Shown: one piece after another, positions 42,001-54,000 of the stretch
How the letters are laid out: every line of letters starts with the position of its first letter
Numbering within the stretch: the stretch's first letter is position 1
Origin: Penelope pileata
Taxonomy: Eukaryota; Chordata; Aves; Galliformes; Cracidae
NCBI GenBank assembly: GCA_013396635.1
Contig: WBMW01002328.1
Coordinates: 124,001-188,000 of the forward strand
Direction of reading: 5' to 3'
DNA length: 64,000 nucleotides
The notes under the pieces: model-generated
Database searches by the model: none
Seen by the model: only the letters and a program-made list of their open reading frames with translations
What the model was told of the DNA's origin: nothing
Program-made: the position numbers and the translations under genes

Positions 42001-45000
42001 ACAGTATCCTTGAGACCTTTCTCCAGTGAAAGACAGCAAGAGACCCAGAATCTTACTTGTGGTTCAGATGAGTTGCATGGTGTGGATCATATCATTCTCT
42101 GCCTCCTTTTCCACATATGTAGGATAGAAAATTGTTCATTATAGAAAGGTACAATTACATCCTATTTCTTGGGCAATTTTGTTGATTTTTAAAAAAAAAT
42201 CAAACAACTTTTTTTAAATACTCATTCCTTTTTCTCATTTAAATGCTGTACTGCTTCATTGAGGCTGCAATATTCAGACAGACAGCAATTAACAAGGTCA
42301 AGCTGAAAGTTCAAGACAGTTGTACTTATACAGCATTAGCTATTGTAACAGAAATAAAAAAAGTTTTTGCTTGGTTGTTCCTCTGAAGTGAACAACTTAA
42401 TATCTCTCTGTTGCAAAAGGCAGAATGTGGGTATTCCTGTTTTTTGGATACTGTAATATAACATACAGAATTACAAGGACTTCACCACAGAGTTAGGCTA
42501 AAAAGAATGGCAGATTCTGTATCATCAAAACACAAATAACCTGTCAAAAAGTAACCAGAGATTTCTTAGACTAACACAGATTTTTCATAGCAATGTACAT
42601 CCACATTCCCAAACTTCACTGCTTTTCCTGGTACAGCAGTCCCTTTTTAATTTGCCTGTTCATGTTCCAGTTACTGCCAAACAAAGTTTGCGTATACAAA
42701 GGTACACAATGGAAATATCAATGGAGGGTCTTGTTTTACAAGCTCTGAAATAGTGAATTGCAGTTATAGCAACATCAAGATGACCTCGTCCTTTCGATTA
42801 ACTTTCACTTTGTCAGGGATCTAAGGAAATGCTTCTTTTACCAACTCAGTAACATTGAACTCTCTGAACTGTGTAGATCCAATTTTCCTATTGCATTGTA
42901 ATTTACTTTGTAGGACACAGACCTACCACATGCATTATACAGGATCACTGGAGGCCTATCATGCCCTTACAGTCTTTCCTGGAAATTCTTTGAGGATCAC
43001 TCTCAGAAGCGTAACTTGGAGCCAGATGAATATCTAGTTCCAAACCAACACAGCCACCCTATAGACCACTTTTGCTAAGGTGTTGTAGGCTCACCAACAA
43101 TGCTTACCTTTTATTTGCTGTTGACAATGCACAGAATTGCATGATCCAGAGTTAGCTTCTGTATCTGGGGATGGATCTTCCTCATCAATGTTAATCTCTT
43201 CAGTGATAATCTCTGGGCCCAGTTTTGCCATATAAAGCATACTAATTCTTTTCAAGGTCTTATTTTCTTTGTTCAGCTGAAAGTTCAAAAGTGCAAACAG
43301 TAAGAAGCTAGTTATTCTGCCTTTAAGCTGTTGTGTAAGGAAGAAAAAAACAATTTTTTTCCTCCCTTATTGAAAGGAACAAAGAGCAAGACAAAGTGAC
43401 ATTACTTTAAATGCTCCATTCAACATTAAAATGGTCTGAAGATGGGAAGCTTCCACTCCTTCTCCTCTAAGGAGGCTTGAATTCAACATGATACTTCATT
43501 CATGGCCTTTTTCCATCAGAGAAGACATTCCTTTCTGGTACTTCTGACCAATAAATACCCTATGTAGCATCAAATCTACTAATAAGGTTTCATAATGCTA
43601 TGCTGTCCTTCTGATAGCTGCTTCAGCTCCAGATCCTCATGCATGCACCAGAATCAAAAAGAGCCCCAGCTGAATGACCTGAAGAAAGGGACTGTGCTCC
43701 TGGTTTTGCCAGCTGTGTCAATTGGTCAAAGAAAATCTCTTACTTTGCTTGCAAACTACAAACAAACACCACAACTCCTATACTCCCAGTAAGGACAGAA
43801 GTAGCATAAAATTCTTTTAAATTATTTTCAATTCTCAGGAGTTACTACTATAGAGTCAATGTATGTAAAACGAAAGCCATACCGCATACCAACTCTTTGT
43901 GTCAGACTACAAGCCAGAAATCACTCTGGGCTGGATGCTGAAGTACGTGCTTGGTTTATAATGCATCTCCATCTTGACCAAGGTGCCAGGAAAAACCGAA
44001 CAACAGCTATTACTGAAAATGTTCACTCTCAAAGTTTCTTTCACTGTTCTGTATATAAACAACCCCTTCTAGCAGCTCTCAGCAAGCTCAGCATAATCTC
44101 AGAAGCTGTCAGGTGTACCTTGGGGTGTCTGCCTTTCAGCCAAGCACTCTCAGCATTTAGCTGGAACAAATCTAGGTCAACATACACTTTAGAAGTCCAA
44201 CTTTTGCACTGAAATAAAGAATATACTGAACAGTTAAGCTTACCTGAACTCCTGCCCGAGCAATCATTTTTGATTCAACACTGAGGAGATTCACTCAAGA
44301 ATCTCACCTCATTCCTAAAGAACAAAATTAAGCTAGAGGGAATGGTGGTGTGAGGAACCTTACACGGTTCGGTCAGCTTAAGGCAACAGATCCACTTTGG
44401 CAAAGCAGACCTAGGGGATAAAGCTAGTCTTGGAACTGTCCCTGTATGCCCATTACAGGAAAAGTGCAGAGAAGAAAAGTTACATAAATACATTCATTTT
44501 CTTATTTATATATGCTGATTGCCTATCTTATGAATTCTAATATAGTGTCATTATGGAAACAATTAAGTAAATACCTCCAGAAAGTACATTGCTAATGCAT
44601 CTAAATTAAAGTGATTTCTTGCTGGTGTGATTTTTACCATATCTAAGGATGTACTTTGGGCAGGGGATGGGGAGGAGAGGAAGGGGGAAAAAAAAGGCAG
44701 TCAGCATTGCTAATGAAATTTGGTTCAAAATTGCTGTAATCCATTTTCTGATGAAGTGGCTCAGATGCATTTTACACAACCAAAAATATACAACAGAGAG
44801 ATAAAAACATTCTTTAATAATAATGCACTTCTGATGAGATGGAATATAGAAAATTACACACTTGCTAAATTCATCAGACTAGACGCAATCAACAGAGCAG
44901 CAGAGGTCACCTTTCCCCTGCCCTCGCTTTGCTTTCATAAACAATCACCTGAAATGTAATGCAGTGGTTGACTTTTTCCATTTGATTTAGACACTGAAAT

Positions 45001-48000
45001 GCTCATTATTGTTTTATATCTCACACAGGACAGTTCTAAAACTTGTTTTCCATTTAACCTAAATGCATATAAAAACTAGGTATCAACAAGTCAGTCCACG
45101 ACTTACTGTTCCAAAATTGAAAACAAATTCAACTGGGTATTTTTTTTCCTCCAAAGTCAGGAACAGTATTTTGCATCTCACATATGGTTTAGCTTTTGCC
45201 TTTTTTTTTTCTTTAAGCTTTTGCAACTTTAAAACAATTTCTGTATGATTATTCAAAAACATATACGAGACATGCACACAGTAGCAAGCTAAAAAAAAGA
45301 AAAAAAGAAAAAAAAAAGAAAAAAAGTAAAAGAAACTATATGAAACAGAATCACCGTAATTCTCACCTTAGAAGCCAAAGCCTCAGCACTTTCACGGCAC
45401 GTCTTCTCAATTTCAAGATGGTTCTGAATACAGTTTACTTCCTCAATAACCATGTGAGAAACTATGGGGAGAATTTTAAAATTAGTCAGTGCTTTCCTGC
45501 ATTTGACACATGCATCCCATGATCAGAAATATTACATCTTCTTCTTCTGTTTAATTTCTATGTAAAAATTTCAAAAGCTGGGAAGTACATTAGATAATCT
45601 GTATGGATGGGAACTGCTTTGAACGCTGAGTATCTGGATCATTGCTTTAAGCAACTCCCTCAAGCCATGCCTGCAGCACTAGACGGGGAACTGGAGAATT
45701 GAACTTCAGGAAGGAGAAGGTCAGCAGAAGCCTCCCTGACCACTGTCATTCACCATCTTTATTTCATTAACACTTGAGGAATCAGAGCCATATCTTAAGG
45801 ATTGCTCCTTACGATGGCCATCATAATCTTCCTGAAAATTTGGCAGGGATGCAGTTTTTATAAGATGAGAACCCTGATATTTTTAAACAGCAAGATTAAC
45901 TAAGGTGTTACAAAGAAATTGTTTTCACCCTTCAGGCCTGAGGTTTAAACAGTATCATAGTAATACAGTAAAAGTAACAGTAAATAGGAGGCACCTTCTG
46001 CCCTCTTCTAAGACTTGCCTGAAAACTGAAGAGAGATACTTACTATCAAAGGGGTGAGACAACCCCTTTGATATCCAGAGATCACTTCAATAACTACAAA
46101 CCCGGGCTTTAGGATAGGAAGCACAGGCTGTTGACAACCTTTATTTAAGCAGCTTTTTTGATACTTAGTTAATATTGACTAACATTATAGCTAATAACAC
46201 AGGAAACCAGCAATACATTGGGGTTTGCTGCCACATCAGTAGCTGTGTGCAAGAACCAAGTTCTACAAAAGATAAACAGTTTTCACGGTGTTCCAAAGAT
46301 TGTCTGATTTGAAGGACTGTGGCTCAAAATCCAGAGCTTCTCCAAAGCACTGGCTGTTAACTCCTCTTCAAAGTAGGAAAAAAAAATAAAGTAGGGGGAG
46401 AACTGGGAAATCTTGATCCACAAATCATATTCATAAAGTCTTTGAACAGCAGAACAATCACACTTTCTTCAGTTGTCTTTTATTTCCTTTTTTTTTTTCT
46501 GGTTTTAGAGAAGTTACATGCTCCAAGTACGCCATTACCAGAGCATGTATTTAATTTGGAAGAGGAAAAGCTTCAGGCAATACAAGCCCACCTCTGTTCT
46601 GTTTTTATTCCACTTAGCTCTAGAAATTTAGAGCAATGAAATACTTCAGTTGGAATGAGGGGGCAGTGGAGATACAGAGCTGCTCCCATTTCACAGACAG
46701 GAATGTAGTGCCCGAATGTAAAGCTAGCTGAAGTTAGGAAACAAGGATTGGGCTCACATGGTAGAACTAGGGATTACTCTTGGTTCATTTAAACTTAATT
46801 AACCTGCAATTATGATTAACTCAGGGGAAAAAATTCTTTCCAAATTAAATACAAAAATATATTGTTTCCTAAGTCTGTCCAAAGTTCTTATTATGTCAAT
46901 ATTAAAATTCATAAAGCAGCACTAAGTGGCCTGAAACATCTCTAACCTTGACAGTTTTTTTCAGGGGTAATAATAATCCGCAGCAAATGCAGGCCAACCA
47001 AAAACCACTTAACTAATTAGTAGTTGCAGTCACCGAGAAAACATGAATCAACACTGTTATTACAAGTGGCACATTTGAGTGGCATCTAATTATGACTTGA
47101 TGAGCACGATACTTGCATTATCAACATTACTACTGCATCCCATCAGGGACTAAAAGCCGCTGATGGCATTGACTGCGAGAAACTCCCACTCAATGGTACT
47201 GCAGCACCCAACAATCTCCTTGGCAGGGGCACCCTCACTAAATGACATGTTAAGCGTAATTACTGGTAGACATTGTAAATAAACAGGATTGGAAGTGAAA
47301 ATTGTACCAAGTGCATAAGACACAATCTGACACATTGGAAGTGGCAGCCTTAATTGAGAGTTTCTTTGACTGCTCAAGATCATTTCAACTGCATTTCTCG
47401 GAGGACAGTGATTATAACTGTGGAGACAGACGGCATAATGGTATCAGCACTGCTGACAGAGCAGTGAATTAAATTGTATCTGCTGTTGTGTGAAAGCCTT
47501 GATGAGAGGTACAGATCCTTAGTGGTCTTATCATTATAACACAATGGTCATGTTGTCATCAACCTTGCTGGCTCCAATTGAAAAGAAATGATTGTGTGTT
47601 GAAGCTTTCCCCCCCACCACCACCTTCTATCTCTTGTGCTCAATAGAACCAATTTTCAGAGAGCTATGAAATCACGCAATAGGGCCTAAAATGCAGCTGC
47701 TTGGCATACAAACGGGGCCCCATTAAACTGGAATCACACACAATATGTGTTTATGCCAGGAGAACAAATAGAAGCTGAGTACAGGCCAAGTTTATTCACA
47801 GACACAAAGCCGATGTAGCTCTTCATCAATATAATTGCCTTTTATATTGTCGTTTAAATAATGGGCTCTATTATTGCCTTAAAATCCTAATATTCCTGGC
47901 ATTTTATCACTATGTTTACAAGGTATGTCCTTTAAAAATGTGAAAGGAAGATAAAAGAAACCTATAAAATTTTACAACATCAAATATTACTTCAAATTTT

Positions 48001-51000
48001 AAGTCTTAACTACTTGACATTTTCTGCCGCACTCTGGTATTCCTTGTGTCGTAACAAAAACAAAACAGGCTTCAATTCTTTCCAGAGAAATTAGACTTTC
48101 TAGAGAACATTCTTGCCTCACAGAATAGTTATTTAAGATCATTTAAGGCAGTAGATGATTCCTGTTGATGTTACACTATTTTCCATAATTGTATCATATG
48201 AACAATTATAAAATAGAAGTGAGCAAATTCCTCTATTAACACAGTCGTACAGAAGCACAGACCATGTGATTTCCTCATCCTGCATTAACTTCATCCACAT
48301 TTCTGATGCTTCCTCGTGCAGTTCACCGTACTGGCACGAACCAGACACAACAGACCACAATCCTATTGTAACTGTCTCTTCTAAGGAGCTATTCCACTAG
48401 GATACTTCCACTCCCATTAGATGTGCTTTGTTGCTTCCAGACACCATACAGTTTCAATAGAACCATTACCATAAAAGTGCAAAACTGAATATTGACATTC
48501 TCACAGTCTAGGCAAGAGAGAACTTGCTCTAAAAGTTACCAAGAGACATCAGTTCGTCGTAAAAACTTTTAACGGTGTGTCTATGCTCAAAGTAATTTTT
48601 TTGTCTTCGTGATAAAAATATTAATAATAGCAGTAACTTCTGCAGTAGGGTCAAATCCCACTCAATCCAAACATCTGTTATTCCCAAAGTCACAGGTAAA
48701 ATCCTGGTGAGACAGAGCCACGTTTGTGTCACTGTTTTCACCATTTTGCATCTTAAGAATGACTACCTCTGTCAGAACCTGTGAGCGTTGTGGCAGCAGT
48801 TGGTCTGACAATGATCAAAGTCTTATCAGATTAGCTTCTTAAAATAAGGCTTTGAAGGAAAAAACAGCATTGGGACCTCAATCTCAGCATTCTTAACACT
48901 GCTTTATAGAATGCAGAGCTATGTTCTTAACTCTTGATATCAAAGAAATTTCCACTAACACATCAACTTACTCTTCTGAAACTCCTCCAGTTTTTTGACA
49001 GCCTCATCTCGTTCTTGCTTGATTTTGTCACACTAGGAATAGAGAAAACTGAAATGAAACACTGATCCCAGTTATTTAATTAGCAATCAGTCACAACATG
49101 CAAAAATAAACAAAGATCAGCTGCTGGAACAATAACGTACAGAAGCCTATCAAAGCATCATTTCTTTTTACTTTCAGTCATATTAGATGGATGGAAACAA
49201 TACATTAAAAAAAAATCATTATCCAGAGTACTTCTTAACAGAAATGGCGGGTTGTACTTGATTTTTGGCTTCACTTCAGAGCTACTTAAAATATTTTAGA
49301 AAATCCACATTATCTAAAACTGTGATAAATAGTCATCCATGTATCACATAACAGAAAAAATAATACTTTGTATGTCATGAACATGCTTTATGTCTAGTTT
49401 CTATAACACTAATATTTAGAAAAGGAGTCAATCAGCAACATCCCACTCAATTCCATAACACTGAGCAAAGCTTCAAACTCGAAAAGGGAAGGATGCTCAT
49501 TTGCACACCTTGATGATCTCTCACCACCTCACTTATTAATTTTCAGGTTAATGCTAATACTACATAGGGTTGCAATCATTGATCTTACAATGGAAAGGTT
49601 TCTTCAAAGACAAAGAACAAAACAGATATTAAGTACACTTTTCTAACAAAACCCCTTTCCATAAGCAATCCAGAGAAGTGAGTAAACTTCACAAGAGACA
49701 CGGTCAGTGATTAACCACACTGAAAAACACATGACCCAGGAGGAAGTATGACTGGCACGTAACGTGGCTCACACTCACAGTGTACCAGACATTCTTCCTC
49801 ACATGTGGCTGTGCATGTACAAGATTGTAAATTAACTTCTGGAAAAGATCTATGTGACTGAGTTCCTTACACTGTAACTACTCTTGCAATTACTTGTACA
49901 AGGATTCGAATCACTGGAACAGAACAGTGAAAAGAAGAAAGCTGAAATTATTTTGCTTGATTTTTGGTTTTTCCACATGAGGACCCACTTTGAGTTAGCC
50001 AGGAAAGAAGCCTGCTGTTAAGGGGAAGAGCCTGATTCAAAGGCAGCCAAATTCAAGAGAGGTTTTCTATGAGCCCCGAGGGACTTTGGATGAAGCTCAA
50101 AGAAGAATCTGCTCTTGGATAAGGAAAGGTTCTCATCAGTATCACCACAGGAGCGATCTCCATCCAAGCACTGGAAGCTGCTGCTGATGGCTATCTGTGG
50201 GAGCAAAAGGAGCTGCTCTCAACAAGCAATCTCTCCTTGCTGCTTTGGGGTGATGAGCCGAGGGACAGCTGCTAGCAGGGATGAGAATCTATGAAACAGG
50301 GAAGAGCTGCAGAGGCAAGCCATGCTGCCCAAGCAGTGCCGGATGAGGACTCCTTGTCTCATCGGGCACCGTGGGGCGTTTAAGAAGTGGTTAAAAGCGG
50401 CTGGCATAGCAAAGGTGGGAAAGGAAATGTGTGCACAAATCTTGCTGCTTGCTGCCCTCCCTCTCAGCTCCCTCAGCAGAAATTCCTGTCTTACCTTATT
50501 GGTAGCAGAGCAGTCTAAGAACAGAAGGCAGTAAAAGACACAGAAAGGAAGTATTTCTGATTGTTCCCGCAGAGCACAGCTGCACTGCGAAGGGGGAACA
50601 GCGTGAGCTGCTGCTGCTGCCTCTTCGTATTTTACAACAGAGACACTGTACCACATTGGCACAGTTCACCCACGGATTTTTCCACACTCTGCAAGCTTCC
50701 AGTCCACTGCACATGAAGTGAGAAAGTGCGTTTAATTTAAAAATAAATAAACAAAACAAAACAAAACACACAAAGATTAGCATTTTACGGATCTAATCTG
50801 CTGCCTGTGGAAGTCAACAAGACACTTCCCTGCTGACGGAAGCCTCAAGGTAAAGCACACAGTACACTCCCTATCCCAGTAGTAGAAAAAACTCCTTTTG
50901 AAATCCCCCAGTAATATGCTGTAAGGCGTAACAGCATTCTCTGTGCAGCAAAAGGGGAAGTTAAATGACCTATTCCACTTCACCTTGAGTGCTATTTGCA

Positions 51001-54000
51001 GAGAGCTCCATTCGGACCACAGCAAACTAGACTATTCTCCTGATAGCTACACGTTTCTTTGCACAATCAGGGTCTGTAGGTTTGGGTCTCTGCAGAGCAA
51101 TTCCTACTCCCAGTTGCAGCTTTCTGAATATTTTCCTTTTGCAGCTACTGTGCTTCAGAATAAAAGAGCAGGAAGAAAAGGAGAGCAGGAGATTGTTGCC
51201 CTTGCTGAAATGATCAATGGAAAGCTGTTTGCCTTTTGTCTTGCAATCAGACCTGTGCAAGCAGAGCCGCTACACAGCCCTGCAAAAATAAAAATGAGTT
51301 TATCTCCAATTTATCTAAAAATAAGAAAAAGCTGAGATGGTCTTTAACAGCTTGTACTGTTTAAAACCTGACAATTATGCAAACTATTCATACAAAACAA
51401 TTACGATTCATAACAAGAAACATTGTCTCCCCTTAAAATAAATCGACAGGAAGTAGTGAAAAATATCAAATTTAGATATATTAGCTGCTCTCAAAAAATG
51501 AACAGAAGCCATCAAAATTCACAGCCACCTCATTTCAAAAAAACAGTTTGAGGCACATACAGCAAAACCACTAATTAACAAGCATCTAACTCATCCTAAA
51601 TGTTAAAAGACAAGCAGCGCTCTACTACTGTAAAATACATTGCTCACTTTTCACATTCAAGTGCATGAATTGTTGAAGAGAAACAGTTTTCTAGCATTTA
51701 TCCCCTTGCCAGCAGTAACTGATAGGTCCAAAATCTAGAGTACTCTCAAATGGAAAAAAAGTAGATTACTCTTGGCTTGTTGGTCATTTCTTCTGTCGTT
51801 AACTTTATTCTGTTAACAGTTCCAGCTTCTCTGCAGAGCAAAATAACCATTTATACCATTTTATTTACTATGTTTCAGTCTAATATTTATAGCATCGTTA
51901 TCCCAACATAAACCAAAGGAACTAGGCAATAGACTTTCAGCCCTGAACTAGCTGCAGGAGCCAGTGTTAATTTCTTGGCAATAAGAAATCATTGCATTTG
52001 TATATTTAGAAACAAGTAACAGTTCAGTTTCCAAAATTCATTTTGTGACTAATTCCTTATGACTCTTCATCTTTAAAGTAGAAATTTTAGGAGCTTTGCC
52101 AATCCTGCTCAACTTGACTTTTGCCTTTCAGGCAATACTTTGAATTCTAGTGCAGAGAACTAATATGCAGACTGCTAGAAGCAAATCATCTACATGTCTA
52201 ACATCGGTGTTCACACCAAATACTGCATATTCAGTGAGGTGAATGACAGTAATGAACTTGGCCTGTATTGGGAACTAGCACAATACCAAGAGGGTACCAT
52301 GCCAGCATGGGAACCAGATACTACAAGGAGATTGTGGGTAGGCAATGAATGCAACCACCTGGAAGGCCAGGTTTGTACACCCACTCCCACCCACCTAATG
52401 ATCTTTTGCCACTAATTGCAGGGAGGCCATTGGTAGAGTTCTCATCTATTTTCATCTAACAGTCATCTTTTTTTGCAAGTACTTGGTACATAAGATTCTA
52501 CTGAATTCAGTAAAGGGCCTTCAAAGGGCAAAGACAAGAAGGAGATTGTTCAGCCCAGATATTAAAATGCAAGAAGTCCACATAGTAGCCATACAGTCAA
52601 TTAAGCCATTGCTAAGCAACACAAGATACATTCTGTCCCTTTTACACAGATTGTAAAATTTATGCAGATTTAATGCTTGTTCTAAAATTATTAGTTTGGC
52701 ACAGTGTGCAAAAGTATCCTATGACATTTTGCTATGCTCCTAGAAAGAATGAGCATGTCATCAAGGCAGAATCCCTTCTCTGTTCCCATTTGGTGACAAA
52801 ACATATAATCCACTCTGTGCATGTGCTGTAACAGAACAAACACCATGAATGATGTATCAGAGATACAGTATTACACCTACTGTTTTGGAAAGCTGTCTTG
52901 CGTTTTTTTCCCCTACTGGCAGAATGACAAAACACTGTCAAAACCAGTGTTCAGAGTCATTTCTGTCTGATTAGCAAGTAGTCAAATATTTATTCATGAT
53001 CTGACTCCGAATACGTCAGAACTGCATATTAACTACATTTGTGTGCAACTGAACATTAGTTACCTTTTTGGTGAACTAGCATGCATGTTTAGTTGGTTAC
53101 TTCAATTTAAAGGATGATCTAAGAGAAGTAATCTGCCAACATCATTTTTTGCTCCAGTTTTTGAAAGTTTTTCAAAATACTAATAAACATGCCTGCACCA
53201 ATTTTGTCAAAGACCCCATGAGAGACCTCCAAATTGGCAGTTTACAAGGGAACGAGGAAGAAACACTGTGAATCAAAGATCTGATTTTTTGCTCCTGAAT
53301 TTTCAAGGTTAGTAGCACCAGGTTTTGAACAAGGTAGCATACATAAAAGTCAACTGACTTTCTAATAATAAAAAGAAAAATAATGGAACAAAGCATACAT
53401 TTTCAAAAATTAAAATTACATCTGATAAGTTAGCTGCCTGCAATGCACTTACAGTTCCACATTTCTAATAAGAAGTAGGATCATTTTTCCATTAGTTAAA
53501 CTGACATTGCTCACCTTTCAGAGCCATACAAGTGCACTGGTGACTTAGAGAAAAATTCCACTGAGCGTGTCAAAAGCATATACATACAGACTAACTCCTG
53601 TGTGGTACTTTCCACTAATCATCTGCAAATCTTTAAGAAAAATTCTATTATCTTCCTCCCGTGGGTGCAATTGTGCATCTGTAACGGATACAGAGGAGGC
53701 TTACACTCATACTGACAGACAGTGGCAGAAATTGGAACAGAAATTACTTGCAACTCCCGAAGTGCACAGACACAGGTAGCCTGCGTTATATCCTCCAGTA
53801 TTGGGTTTGACCCTGCAAAGCATAAATTAAACAAAGCTACAGAGACACTAATGAGCGTTCAGGATTAACACAGCCCTACAATAGTTTCTGCCAGTACTAA
53901 CGCTGTAAGTAAACATAGCCATGAACTCTGTATCAGTAGATTCTTTTTGTGTAGAAGAAATGCACTTAGGGCCTCACACTTACCCACTTGAGTCCAAGCA

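Noticed and set aside
50219..50662. 147-codon - strand open frame in intron 2
   Set aside because: Low-complexity translation in a GC-richer patch with no domain; it would break the exon 2 to exon 3 frame, which is already exact.
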